64,000 nt of DNA, taken from Bacteroidetes bacterium B1(2017) (lineage in GTDB: Bacteria > Bacteroidota > Bacteroidia > UKL13-3). Each line of letters starts with the position of its first letter. The stretch's first letter is position 1. The position numbers and the translations under genes were made by a program. This document shows positions 1-8,546 of this stretch, piece by piece. The notes beneath the pieces were generated by a model that saw nothing but the letters and a program-made list of their open reading frames with translations, was not told the DNA's origin and ran no database searches. The stretch is from the NCBI GenBank assembly GCA_002256395.1, contig NKJG01000001.1, forward strand, positions 1,240,001 to 1,304,000, read 5' to 3'.

Positions 1-1
1 T

Positions 2-2125
2 ACCATTGAAAACTTCGACCCAATGGGCATTCATACAGGAGATTCCATAACCGTAGCTCCTGCCATGACCTTAAGCGATACCGTTTTCCAACGTATGCGC
101 ACCATGGCTATTCATATGATGCGCTCGATAGGGAATTTTGCAGGTGGATGTAATGTTCAGTTTGCGGTAAACCCAGAAGATGAAGCTATAATTTCGGTAG
201 AGATAAATCCTCGTGTATCTAGATCATCTGCTCTGGCGAGTAAAGCCACTGGGTATCCAATTGCTAAAATTGCAGCTAAATTAGCTATCGGTTATTATTT
301 AGATGAACTTAAAAACCCAGTTACCAAAACTACTTCAGCTTATTTTGAACCTGCATTGGATTATGTCATTGTAAAAATACCTCGCTGGAATTTTGATAAG
401 TTTAAAGGATCAAACAAAACTTTAGGCCTTCAAATGAAATCGGTAGGTGAGGTTATGGGTATTGGAAGAACCTTTATAGAAGCCTTACAAAAAGCTACAC
501 AGAGTTTAGAAATTAAACGCAACGGACTTGGTGCGGATGGCTTCCAACAAAGGAATTTGGAGGATATCGTAGATAAATTAAAGAATCCAAGTTGGGATAG
601 ATTATTTGCGGTAAAAGATGCCTTAAGTTTAGGTATGCCAATTTCGTCGGTAGAAAAAATTACGAGAATAGACCGTTGGTTCCTAACGCAAATAAATGAT
701 ATGGTTCGCCTAGAAAGCGATACCAAACGATTTAACTTAAAAACGCTCCCACAAGAAATAATGGTAGAGCTTAAACAAAAAGGCTATAGCGATATTCAAA
801 TTGCTTACCTATTAGGTGGCGATACCACGGAGGATGATGTGTGGGATTTGAGAAAATCAATGGGCATACACCGTATCTATAAAATGGTAGATACATGCGC
901 AGCTGAGTTTCCTTCTCCTACTAATTACTTCTATTCGAGCTTTGATGGAGAGAATGAAAGCGTTGTAAGCGATAAAAAGAAAGTAATTGTGTTGGGTTCA
1001 GGCCCGAACCGAATTGGGCAAGGAATTGAATTTGATTACAGTTGCGTGCATGGCCTACTTGCCGCTAAAGAATCGGGTTTTGAAGCAATTATGATAAACT
1101 GTAACCCAGAAACGGTGAGTACAGATTTTGATATGGCCGATAAGCTTTACTTTGAGCCGGTATTTTGGGAAGCGCTTAGAGAAATAGTAGAGCTAGAAAA
1201 ACCTGTTGGTGTAATTGTGCAATTAGGTGGTCAAACCGCATTAAAATTGGCTCGTAAATTAGAGCAACTAGGCATAAAAATAATAGGCACTAGCTTTGCC
1301 AATATGGATATTTCTGAGGATAGAGGTTCGTTCTCAGATTTGTTAAAAGAACTAGACATTCCCTATCCAAATTACGGAGTTGCTGAAGATGCAGAAGAAG
1401 CCATTGTAGTAGCAAACAAAGTTGGTTACCCCGTTTTGGTTCGTCCAAGCTATGTATTGGGTGGCCAAGGAATGAAGATTGTAATAAACGACGAAGACCT
1501 AGAGCAAGCCGTAATAGATTTATTGGGCGATTTGCCTGGAAACCGAGTGTTAATTGATCATTTCTTAGATAGGGCAGAGGAAGCAGAGATAGATTTAATC
1601 TGCGATGGAGAAGATGCACATGTGATTGGAATGATGGAACATATTGAGCCTGCAGGCATTCATAGTGGAGATAGTAGTGCGGTATTACCACCATTTAGCT
1701 TGAGCCAACATGTTCAAGAAACCATGGAGAAGTATGCTAGAAACTTGGCTATAAAAATGAATATATCTGGTTTGTTAAATATTCAATTTGCGATAAAAGA
1801 CGAGAAGGTATATGTGATAGAAGCTAACCCAAGGGCTAGCCGCACGGTACCATTTATTGCTAAGGCCTATCAAATACCTTACATAAATATTGCTACCAAA
1901 ATAATGTTAGGAGTAAACAAACTTAGCGACTTTACCTTTGACCGTAAATTAGTTGGGTATGCAATAAAAGAACCAGTATTCTCATTTGAAAAGTTCCCTG
2001 ATGTAAATAAAGAGCTTGGACCAGAAATGAAATCAACAGGCGAAGCAATTAGATTTATCAAGGATTTGCAAGACCCTCATTTTAGAACTTTATACAAAGA
2101 GAAAAGTATGTATTTGAGTAAATAA
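2..2125 (+). CDS. carB: Carbamoyl-phosphate synthase large subunit, 3' part
   Basis: The reading frame is open from base 2, so the gene enters from the left and lacks roughly its first 230 residues. It makes carbamoyl phosphate for pyrimidine and arginine synthesis. The visible part starts in the first ATP-grasp half (MGIHTGDS, then EINPRVSRSS), passes the linker, and enters the second half (GSGPNRIGQGIEFDY, then EANPRASRTVPF). The protein ends about 30 residues after the MKSTGE motif, so the C-terminal MGS-like allosteric domain of the E. coli enzyme (about 1073 aa) is absent. The expected full length is about 940 aa, which I recall as usual for Bacteroidota. Only 33 bases separate it from the next gene. 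Confidence 0.95.
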   Translation, partial: TIENFDPMGIHTGDSITVAPAMTLSDTVFQRMRTMAIHMMRSIGNFAGGCNVQFAVNPEDEAIISVEINPRVSRSSALASKATGYPIAKIAAKLAIGYYLDELKNPVTKTTSAYFEPALDYVIVKIPRWNFDKFKGSNKTLGLQMKSVGEVMGIGRTFIEALQKATQSLEIKRNGLGADGFQQRNLEDIVDKLKNPSWDRLFAVKDALSLGMPISSVEKITRIDRWFLTQINDMVRLESDTKRFNLKTLPQEIMVELKQKGYSDIQIAYLLGGDTTEDDVWDLRKSMGIHRIYKMVDTCAAEFPSPTNYFYSSFDGENESVVSDKKKVIVLGSGPNRIGQGIEFDYSCVHGLLAAKESGFEAIMINCNPETVSTDFDMADKLYFEPVFWEALREIVELEKPVGVIVQLGGQTALKLARKLEQLGIKIIGTSFANMDISEDRGSFSDLLKELDIPYPNYGVAEDAEEAIVVANKVGYPVLVRPSYVLGGQGMKIVINDEDLEQAVIDLLGDLPGNRVLIDHFLDRAEEAEIDLICDGEDAHVIGMMEHIEPAGIHSGDSSAVLPPFSLSQHVQETMEKYARNLAIKMNISGLLNIQFAIKDEKVYVIEANPRASRTVPFIAKAYQIPYINIATKIMLGVNKLSDFTFDRKLVGYAIKEPVFSFEKFPDVNKELGPEMKSTGEAIRFIKDLQDPHFRTLYKEKSMYLSK

Positions 2126-2158
2126 AAGGAATTGTATATTCCGTTTAAATTTATTCAA

Positions 2159-4402
2159 ATGAAAACAGCTTTAACCCTGCTTTTAGTTTTAGCATTTTTT
2201 AGTTTTAACCTTCATGCCCAAACCGCCAGACCTAAGGTTGGTTTGGTGCTTAGCGGCGGCGGCGCCAAAGGAATGGCACACATTGGAATTCTTAAAGCCA
2301 TTGATAGTGCAGGCCTAAAAATTGATTATGTTACAGGTACAAGCATGGGCAGCATTATTGGTGCTTTATATGCTGTAGGTTATTCTGGCAAGCAGGTTGA
2401 TAGTATTGGTAGAACGCTTGATTGGGATATTCTTTTAAGTAATAAGCCTGGCTATAAAGATGTAAGTATAGATGAGAAGGACGAATACGCAAGGTATGCC
2501 GTTGAAGTTGGCATCAGAGACCTGAAGCCACAAATTGGAACGGGGGTGATAGAATCGGAAGAGCTTTGGCTAAAACTGGCTGAGGTGTTTTTTCCTGTTT
2601 ACGACGTCAAAGATTTTTCAAAGTTTAATATTCCATTTAAATGTGTTGCAACTGATTTAGCTACTGGAAAAGCGGTTGTGCATTCAAAAGGTGAACTCAT
2701 GAAAGCCCTGCGCTCTAGTATGGCTATTCCAAGTGTGTTTACGGCCATAGAATTTAATGAAACCAAATTGGTTGATGGAGGAATTGTAAGAAATTTTCCA
2801 GTTACCGACATAAAATCAATGGGTGCTGATATCGTTATTGGTGTTAATTTATTCTCAGGCTTAACGAAAGTAGGCGACCTAAATAATGCATTAGACATCA
2901 TGTATCAAATTACTCAATATAAGGATGCTGAAGACCTGGTAAAGGAAAAGAAACTATGTAATTTAGTAATTGAACCTCCAGTGGGTCAATATAGCGCGGG
3001 TAGTTTTTCGGCCACCGATAGTATTATTTTAATTGGAAATGCAGTAGGAGATTACTACTACCCGTATTTTAAAAAATTAGCCGATTCTTTAAATGCTATT
3101 TCCCCAGTTACATACAACCCTTTCAATCGTTTAAAATCCAAAGAGAAGGTTACTATTGACTCATATGAAATAAAAGGAATTCAAAAGACTAGCCAAAATA
3201 TGCTTTTAGATAGACTCAATATTAAGGAAGGTAAAGCTTACTCTGTTAGTGAAATAAATTATGGATTTAGAAAAGCATATTCCACCAGATATTATGAAAA
3301 GGTGTTTTATACCCTTACTCCCACAACACCTGGGCATGCAAAATTAAATTGTGAGCTAAAAGAAAACCCCCTAACTGCACTTAAATTAGGATTGGCCTAT
3401 CATAGCTTTTCAGGAGCAGCAATTATTGCCAATATTACCCAAAGAAATCTATTGTTTGATAAATCACGCACCATGGTAAAACTAGCAATAGGAGAAAACT
3501 TTCGTGCCTTGGTTCAGCATAAACAAGCATTTGGCGCCAGGTTAAACAACTTTGCCACTTTAAGTTATTCGTATGAGTCATTACCTTTTCCTATTTATGA
3601 TAGATCAGAAATCGCAAACCAAGCATATCTGTATAAAATTTATGTCAATACACTTGATCTTAATTACAAGCGCTTAATTGGTACAAACAAGAATTTTGGT
3701 GGTGGAGTGAGTTATTTTCACAATTGGTTTTCGCCTGATATTTCTGCCGTTGCAAGATTAAAAGGAAATGTTAAAAACCTGTATGGATACATAAACTATG
3801 AGGTGAATACTATAAATAGGAGATTTTTTCCTACCTCTGGTTTTGATGTTTATGCCGAAGCAGGAGTAATGTTTAATAGAGTTTCAGATGTTCAAGTCTA
3901 TTCTGGTGATACGTTAATAGACATCTCTAACCTAGTTTCAAATAAGCCTTTCCAACGAATTAAAATATTGGCAGTAAAATATACTGCTCTTTCAAGCCGA
4001 CTAACATTAATTAAGCATATTGCATTTGGGGCTCAAAAAAACTACACCGGTTTTACCCTCGATAATTTTTATTTAGGAGGAGTGCAACAACTATTTAGAG
4101 CCCAATTTGTTTTCCCAGGATTAAAAGAAGGCCAATTAAATTCTTCAAGTTATGCCGGCCTTAACCTAGGATTACAGTATAGGGTTTTGGGAGAATTATA
4201 TTTAATTGGTAGGGCTTGCGGTGGATTCTATGATTTTACTACCGCATCTAAAATAGTTGATAGAGATAAGGCGCAAGGTTTATTTGGAACTAGCTTAAGC
4301 CTTGGATATAATTTAAGTGTGATGCCAATGGAATTCACGGCCATGTATTCTCCTTTAGTAGGAGTTGTGTATGGACATGTAAGAATTGGTTTCTTATTCT
4401 AA
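2159..4402 (+). CDS. Patatin-like phospholipase with C-terminal outer-membrane barrel
   Basis: Secreted or outer-membrane lipase-like protein of 747 aa. A signal peptide (MKTALTLLLVLAFFSFNLHA) is followed by a patatin domain, about residues 28-215: oxyanion loop GGGAKG, nucleophile motif GTSMGS and the catalytic DGG. A POTRA-like segment follows (about 330-390) and then a beta-rich C-terminal half of the BamA/surface-antigen kind. This order is that of PlpD-type (type Vd) autotransporter patatins, common in Bacteroidota. I chose ATG 2159 because it begins the signal peptide; an upstream TTG at 2132 would add nine residues. Substrate is unknown. All catalytic motifs look intact. Confidence 0.88.
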   Translation: MKTALTLLLVLAFFSFNLHAQTARPKVGLVLSGGGAKGMAHIGILKAIDSAGLKIDYVTGTSMGSIIGALYAVGYSGKQVDSIGRTLDWDILLSNKPGYKDVSIDEKDEYARYAVEVGIRDLKPQIGTGVIESEELWLKLAEVFFPVYDVKDFSKFNIPFKCVATDLATGKAVVHSKGELMKALRSSMAIPSVFTAIEFNETKLVDGGIVRNFPVTDIKSMGADIVIGVNLFSGLTKVGDLNNALDIMYQITQYKDAEDLVKEKKLCNLVIEPPVGQYSAGSFSATDSIILIGNAVGDYYYPYFKKLADSLNAISPVTYNPFNRLKSKEKVTIDSYEIKGIQKTSQNMLLDRLNIKEGKAYSVSEINYGFRKAYSTRYYEKVFYTLTPTTPGHAKLNCELKENPLTALKLGLAYHSFSGAAIIANITQRNLLFDKSRTMVKLAIGENFRALVQHKQAFGARLNNFATLSYSYESLPFPIYDRSEIANQAYLYKIYVNTLDLNYKRLIGTNKNFGGGVSYFHNWFSPDISAVARLKGNVKNLYGYINYEVNTINRRFFPTSGFDVYAEAGVMFNRVSDVQVYSGDTLIDISNLVSNKPFQRIKILAVKYTALSSRLTLIKHIAFGAQKNYTGFTLDNFYLGGVQQLFRAQFVFPGLKEGQLNSSSYAGLNLGLQYRVLGELYLIGRACGGFYDFTTASKIVDRDKAQGLFGTSLSLGYNLSVMPMEFTAMYSPLVGVVYGHVRIGFLF

Positions 4403-4408
4403 AGTTTC

Positions 4409-4927
4409 TTAATCAAATAAATGATCTGGTTCTGGAACTTTGAAAACAAGTTTATTGGTTCCAAAAAAGTTCAGGAAAATATTAATGAAAATGGCCAAAA
4501 TGTTTGAAACCAAAGGGCCGTTTTTAAGTAAATACTCTGAAGTTTGAGTTAAATCAAATTGCGTGGCAAGGTGCGCAAACCAATTGTTTGGATGAACCAT
4601 ATGGTCGAAAATAAAGTTAATGACCAAATAAATAACAAAGGTTACGGCATATACCAAAATGTATTTTAAGAGGTATTTTTCGTCCTCATCTGTTTGGTCT
4701 ATATATGTCCAAAACTTATTTAAGGTAAACCCAACAAAGAAACCCATAATATACCCTATAGCCTTTGAAACAAGGTTTAATGCTGGGTATTGTAACGCCA
4801 TTAACCAAAATACGCCCAAACTAACACTTGCACTTGTTGCACCAACAATTCCAAATTTAATAAATTTCCTTGCTGTAGGGTACTGTCTGAGCCAAACCCT
4901 TAATTTTTGAATGTGATGTAATAGCAT
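4409..4927 (-). CDS. GtrA family membrane protein
   Basis: A 172-aa polytopic membrane protein with four predicted hydrophobic segments. The N-terminal part (FIKFGIVGATSASVSLGVFW) and the central FFVGFTLNKFWTY segment match the GtrA family, whose members help move undecaprenyl-phosphate-linked sugars across the inner membrane or modify surface polysaccharides. It runs convergently to the patatin gene with only six bases between the stops. No glycosyltransferase sits next to it, so the substrate cannot be inferred. The family call is fairly safe; the role is inferred. Confidence 0.82.
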   Translation of the reverse strand: MLLHHIQKLRVWLRQYPTARKFIKFGIVGATSASVSLGVFWLMALQYPALNLVSKAIGYIMGFFVGFTLNKFWTYIDQTDEDEKYLLKYILVYAVTFVIYLVINFIFDHMVHPNNWFAHLATQFDLTQTSEYLLKNGPLVSNILAIFINIFLNFFGTNKLVFKVPEPDHLFD

Positions 4928-4995
4928 CTGTGGTCAAAAATAAATATTTAAGTTGTTTAATGAACGGGTAAGCTAAAAATTAACAAAAAATAATA

Positions 4996-5703
4996 TCAGC
5001 CGTTCAAAATTCCATTGTCAGCAAAGCTGAAATAGGTCTTATTGCCAACAATAATATGGTCATTGATAGAAATGTCTAAATATTTGCCAGCTTCCAAAAG
5101 TTTTTTGGTAATTTCTATATCCTGTTTACTTGGGCTAGTATTGCCAGATGGGTGGTTATGGCAAAGTACAATTCCACTTGCTAGTTGGTCTAATGCTAAC
5201 TTAAAAACCACTTTTGGATCAACCACAGTTCCAGCTACACCTCCAATACTTATGCGCTTTTTGCCAAGTACAATATTATTTCTATTAAGTAATAGAATCC
5301 AAAATTCTTCATGCCTACAATCCTCTAAAATGGGTTCAAAATATAAAAAGGAGTCCTTGCTATTGGTAATCCTTACTATTTTTTTTGCTTCTTCTTCTCT
5401 TCGCCTGCGGCCCAATTCTAAAGCCGCCGAAAGGGTAATTGCCTTTGCCTCTCCAATACCTTTTATAACAGTTAAATCGGCCAAAGTTAGCTTACTCAAT
5501 TCCGATAAATTTTGACTTGCTAGCTCTAAAATTTTTTGAGCTAATTGTAATGCGGAAGCATTTTTGTTGCCACTACCGATTAATATTCCAATAAGTTCTG
5601 CATTTGTGAGGATGGCAGGTCCAAATTTCAATAATTTTTCCCTTGGCCTTTCGTCTTCAGCTAAGGTTTTTATTCCAACAAAATGATTTGAAACGGGTTC
5701 CAT
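4996..5703 (-). CDS. radC: RadC/MPN-type JAB domain protein
   Basis: A 235-aa RadC-family protein. The N-terminal region (IKTLAEDERPREKLL, then a helix-hairpin-helix-like stretch LTVIKGIGEAKA in variant form) precedes the MPN/JAB domain, which contains the metal-binding HNHPSG and downstream S-x7-D-type residues. It is annotated as a DNA repair protein in many genomes, but its biochemical role is unproven; a metalloprotease-like fold is what the sequence shows. A canonical promoter ends four bases before the ATG, so the message may be leaderless or nearly so. Confidence 0.93.
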   Translation of the reverse strand: MEPVSNHFVGIKTLAEDERPREKLLKFGPAILTNAELIGILIGSGNKNASALQLAQKILELASQNLSELSKLTLADLTVIKGIGEAKAITLSAALELGRRRREEEAKKIVRITNSKDSFLYFEPILEDCRHEEFWILLLNRNNIVLGKKRISIGGVAGTVVDPKVVFKLALDQLASGIVLCHNHPSGNTSPSKQDIEITKKLLEAGKYLDISINDHIIVGNKTYFSFADNGILNG

Positions 5704-5707
5704 TGCC

Positions 5708-5738
5708 CAAATGTATTATACACTAGTTAGATGGGCAA
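5708..5738 (-). promoter_or_regulatory. Bacteroidota-type promoter for radC
   Basis: On the minus strand a TTG (5736-5738) is followed after 20 bases by TACATTTG (5708-5715), a perfect TAnnTTTG -7 element. The expected start of transcription falls at or within a few bases of the radC ATG at 5703. Confidence 0.65.
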
Positions 5739-5775
5739 TTACAAAGAATAACTTTTTCCGGTAAACCGGATAAAA

Positions 5776-5805
5776 CAAAAAAAGCCCCCGCTAGGCGGAG
5801 GCTTT
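5776..5805 (-). terminator. Intrinsic terminator of rpsT
   Basis: An 11-bp stem (5781-5791 with 5795-5805, one G-T wobble) closes a 3-base loop. On the minus strand it is followed by a run of seven T. It lies 16 bases after the rpsT stop. Confidence 0.85.
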
Positions 5806-5821
5806 CATATAAATAAATCGA

Positions 5822-6136
5822 TTATTTTTTCTTTTTAGCTACAACTTTCTTAGGTGCTGCCTTTTTAACAGGAGCAACTTCAGTTCCAACCTTATTTACA
5901 ACTTTAGCCAATTTAGATTTTTGGTTAGCTGCTTTATTTTTATGAATAATGCTGCGTTTAGCCAATTTATCTAACATTGCACTCACTTCTTTCAGCAAAG
6001 CTTCTGCTTCACTTTTAACAGTGCTTTCGCGTAAACGTTTTGCTAATGTACGAGTGGTTTTAGCTTGGTAACGGTTACGTAAACGCTTAGTAGCGTTATT
6101 TCTAATTCTCTTTTTTGCTGAACTATGATTTGCCAT
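5822..6136 (-). CDS. rpsT: 30S ribosomal protein S20
   Basis: Small-subunit protein S20, binding 16S rRNA. The N-terminal MANHSSAKKRIRNNATKRLR and the three-helix pattern with conserved ALLKEVSAMLDKLAKRSIIHKN core are typical. At 104 aa it is about 16-18 residues longer than usual, owing to a basic Ala/Pro/Val/Lys-rich tail that ends in KKKK. Such tails on ribosomal proteins are usually disordered. The gene is monocistronic, with its own promoter (6191-6219) and terminator (5776-5805). Confidence 0.97.
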   Translation of the reverse strand: MANHSSAKKRIRNNATKRLRNRYQAKTTRTLAKRLRESTVKSEAEALLKEVSAMLDKLAKRSIIHKNKAANQKSKLAKVVNKVGTEVAPVKKAAPKKVVAKKKK

Positions 6137-6190
6137 TTTCTAAATACTTTTCTTTTTAATATTGCCCTTAGTTGTCCTCAAAAGGGATGG

Positions 6191-6219
6191 CAAATATAGG
6201 CTTTTGTGGATAAAATCAA
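6191..6219 (-). promoter_or_regulatory. Promoter of rpsT
   Basis: Minus strand TTG (6217-6219), an 18-base spacer and TATATTTG (6191-6198), a perfect -7 element. The start region reads CCATCCCTTTT, nearly identical to the start region of the second rplM promoter. Confidence 0.75.
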
Positions 6220-6240
6220 AAGTTCAATGAAAAATTATCC

Positions 6241-6567
6241 TCAAACTGAGAAGCTTTCACCGCAACTGCATGTACGTGAGGCGTTTGGATTGTTGAAAGT
6301 AAATCCTTTTCCGTTTAATCCGTCCGTAAAATCCAGTTCGGTGCCAAATAAGTAAAGAACTGAACGTTTATCGGTTACCACTTTTACACCATTATCTCCA
6401 AAAATTTCATCACCATCTTTTGCTTGGTTGTCGAAGTCTAATTTATAAGACAAGCCTGAGCAACCTCCACTTTCTACCCCTACTCTTAAAAAATAACTTG
6501 GGTCATAGTGTTGTTCGTCCATTAACTGGGCTATTCTTGTTTTTGCTTTTTCACTTACTGTAATCAT
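6241..6567 (-). CDS. A-type iron-sulfur cluster assembly protein (IscA/ErpA/SufA family)
   Basis: A 108-aa HesB/IscA-like protein that carries or delivers Fe-S clusters to apoproteins. The three conserved cysteines are present: one in VESGGCSGLSY (about residue 36) and two in the C-terminal CSCGESF. It stands alone, with its own promoter, not inside a suf operon, so whether it acts as ErpA, SufA or IscA cannot be told. Length is normal for the family. Confidence 0.93.
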   Translation of the reverse strand: MITVSEKAKTRIAQLMDEQHYDPSYFLRVGVESGGCSGLSYKLDFDNQAKDGDEIFGDNGVKVVTDKRSVLYLFGTELDFTDGLNGKGFTFNNPNASRTCSCGESFSV

Positions 6568-6587
6568 AATCTAGGATGATTGGGTTT

Positions 6588-6615
6588 CAAAATTACGCTA
6601 TATTTTTATAAGCAA
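6588..6615 (-). promoter_or_regulatory. Promoter of the Fe-S carrier gene
   Basis: Minus strand TTG (6613-6615), a 17-base spacer and TAATTTTG (6588-6595), matching the TAnnTTTG -7 element 20 bases before the ATG. Confidence 0.65.
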
Positions 6616-6668
6616 TGCAAGTGCCTTACTTGTTTTTAAGTAAATTTGACACGATTTATATATTTAGT

Positions 6669-7520
6669 ATGTCAAACATTCAAACAATTGCCATTGCTGG
6701 CGCTGGAACAATGGGAAGTGGAATTGCTCAAGTATGTGCAAGTTCTGGGTATAAAACACTCTTATTTGATATCAATGCCGATATGCTTGTAAAAGCCAAA
6801 TCTGCAATCGAAAAGTCGCTCTCTTTTTTGGTTCAAAAACAAAAGTTAAGTGAGGCCAAATCTCAAGAAATACTTGCTAATATTATTTTTACGTCTCAAA
6901 TAGAATCACTTGTTGCCGATTTAATTATTGAGGCAGTTGTAGAACGACTAGATGTAAAGCATCAATTTTTCCAATCGGTTGCAGCCATAAATTCTCCAAC
7001 TTGCATTTTGGCAACAAACACATCTTCTATTCCTGTTACCCAAATTGCGGCCAAAATACCATCACCAGAAAGAGTCGTAGGAATACATTTTTTTAATCCA
7101 GCCCCAATCATGAAATTGGTGGAGATTATTAGTGGTGTTCAAACAGATTTAGAAGTTGCCAATACGTGTAAGAAATTAATTGAAGGGATGGGCAAAACCT
7201 GTGTAATGGCTAAAGATGCCCCTGGATTTATTGTAAATAGAGTGGCCCGCCATTATTATGTAGAAGCCCTAAAAACACTTGAAGAAAATGTTGCTAGCTT
7301 TGAAACCATTGATGAATTAATGGAAAGCAGTGGCTTTAAAATGGGCCCATTTAAATTAATGGATTTAATTGGAGTGGATACAAACTTTTCAGTTACTAGC
7401 AGTATCTACCAATTATTTCATCAAGACGCTAAGTTTAGACCAAACCGAATTCAACAACAAAAAGTAGATGCCGGAATGCATGGAAAGAAAAGTGGAAAGG
7501 GCTTCTATAATTATGGATAG
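6669..7520 (+). CDS. 3-hydroxybutyryl-CoA dehydrogenase (PaaH/Hbd family)
   Basis: A 283-aa NAD(P)-dependent dehydrogenase oxidising 3-hydroxyacyl-CoA to 3-ketoacyl-CoA. The Rossmann motif GAGTMGSG is at residue 9, the catalytic His lies in VGIHFFNPAP, and the C-terminal dimerisation domain ends in GKKSGKGFYNY. Start 6669 (MSNIQTIAIAG) places the dinucleotide fold at the usual distance from the N-terminus; the frame stays open 18 codons further up but those residues do not fit the family. It could serve butanoate metabolism or the late phenylacetate pathway, whose epoxidase genes lie 10 kb away. It overlaps the next gene by eight bases. Confidence 0.92.
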   Translation: MSNIQTIAIAGAGTMGSGIAQVCASSGYKTLLFDINADMLVKAKSAIEKSLSFLVQKQKLSEAKSQEILANIIFTSQIESLVADLIIEAVVERLDVKHQFFQSVAAINSPTCILATNTSSIPVTQIAAKIPSPERVVGIHFFNPAPIMKLVEIISGVQTDLEVANTCKKLIEGMGKTCVMAKDAPGFIVNRVARHYYVEALKTLEENVASFETIDELMESSGFKMGPFKLMDLIGVDTNFSVTSSIYQLFHQDAKFRPNRIQQQKVDAGMHGKKSGKGFYNYG

Positions 7521-8016
7521 AAACGCCCTTGAAATTAGAAAAGCAAGCATAGTTGATATTGCCGCTATTACTGATATTTATAACAACGAGGTACTGAATG
7601 GTGTGGCAACTTTTGATACCGAGATTAAAACAATTGAAGACCGCATTGTTTGGCTGAATCAACATGATTCAAAACATCCAGTATTGGTTGCAACAATTGA
7701 TACTGAAATTGTAGCCTGGGCTAGTTTAAGTAAATGGAGCGATAGAAGTGCCTATGATCTAACTGCTGAGGTTTCTATTTATGTGCATCAAAACCATAGA
7801 GGCCAAGGAATTGGGAGTATTTTGTTTGAAGAAATTGTTCAATTAGCGCCTAGCATAGGTTTACATTATATTCTATCTAGAATTACGCAGGGAAATGAGA
7901 CAAGTATTCGTTTACACCTTAAAAATGGCTTTCAAATAGTTGGTGTTATGCATCAAGTGGGTAACAAATTTGGCTCCTTTTTAGATGTAACCATAATGGA
8001 AAAAATAGTTTCTTAA
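7513..8016 (+). CDS. GNAT N-acetyltransferase, phosphinothricin acetyltransferase-like
   Basis: A 167-aa acetyl-CoA-dependent acyltransferase. Features are the N-terminal IRKASIVDIAAITDIYN, the central strand AEVSIYVHQNHRGQGIG (the acetyl-CoA pyrophosphate loop is RGQGIG) and a C-terminal LHLKNGFQIVGVMHQVG. This pattern is that of the PAT/MddA subgroup, which acetylates phosphinothricin or methionine sulfone-like amino acids; the native substrate here is not known. The ATG at 7513 lies inside the end of the upstream dehydrogenase, so the pair is probably translationally coupled. Confidence 0.87.
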   Translation: MDRNALEIRKASIVDIAAITDIYNNEVLNGVATFDTEIKTIEDRIVWLNQHDSKHPVLVATIDTEIVAWASLSKWSDRSAYDLTAEVSIYVHQNHRGQGIGSILFEEIVQLAPSIGLHYILSRITQGNETSIRLHLKNGFQIVGVMHQVGNKFGSFLDVTIMEKIVS

Positions 8017-8022
8017 TACCTT

Positions 8023-8032
8023 GGTTCGAACC
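8023..8032. repeat. GGTTCGAACC palindrome, copy 1
   Basis: Perfect 10-bp palindrome in the short gap between the GNAT gene and the lipoprotein gene, eight bases before the ATG. It is one of five perfect copies in the window and the only intergenic one. Confidence 0.9.
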
Positions 8033-8040
8033 GAATAAAC

Positions 8041-8544
8041 ATGAAAAATAAAATTGGATTTTTTTTAGTACTACTAGCAGCATTTGCTTTTACAACGTGT
8101 AAAAAGGACGCAAAGAATGTATCAAATCTTGACTTTTTTACCCAGGTTCAAGTTGATTTTTATATCAATTTAGATTTGCCTCTTTATGCAGATTTAAATT
8201 TTGCTAATGGATATGTATATGAAAAAAATTATGGCTATAAAACAAGGGGTGTAATTGTTTATAACACCGGTTTTACTGGTCCCGACCAATTTGTTGCTTT
8301 TGATAGATCTTGCCCTTATAAGGTAGATAGTTCATGTAGTTATGTTAGTGTAGATAGTTCAACACTCTATTTTCGCTGCGGACAATACAACGGAGTAGGA
8401 GGTAAATTTAATCCCTGTTGTAATTCAAAATTTGTTGCAAGTAATGGCTCCCAAATGTCGGGACCAGCAGATAGACCTTTACATGCTTACTATGTGAGTG
8501 TTTTAGGTAGGCAATTACATATTACCAATACTCCTCAGCAATAA
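8041..8544 (+). CDS. Lipoprotein with degenerate Rieske-like domain
   Basis: A 167-aa predicted lipoprotein with lipobox FTTC at Cys20, so it is membrane anchored after export. The rest has the order of a Rieske fold: FVAFDRSCPYK, then a strand, then NPCCNSKF and a C-terminal YYVSVLGRQLHI. In a true Rieske protein the two cluster-binding motifs are CxH and CxxH. Here both histidine positions are replaced (CPY; CCNS), so a 2Fe-2S cluster with normal ligands is unlikely. Extra cysteines (around residues 98-128) could form disulfides. The gene ends two bases before the stop of the convergent SulP gene. Confidence 0.7.
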   Translation: MKNKIGFFLVLLAAFAFTTCKKDAKNVSNLDFFTQVQVDFYINLDLPLYADLNFANGYVYEKNYGYKTRGVIVYNTGFTGPDQFVAFDRSCPYKVDSSCSYVSVDSSTLYFRCGQYNGVGGKFNPCCNSKFVASNGSQMSGPADRPLHAYYVSVLGRQLHITNTPQQ

Positions 8545-8546
8545 AT

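Noticed and set aside
1290..1694. A 134-codon open frame on the minus strand of carB
   Set aside because: It lies entirely opposite a conserved enzyme and its product has no recognisable feature; it is a frame shadow.
5042..5515. A 157-codon open frame opposite radC
   Set aside because: Opposite conserved RadC; no domain, no promoter, low likelihood of translation.
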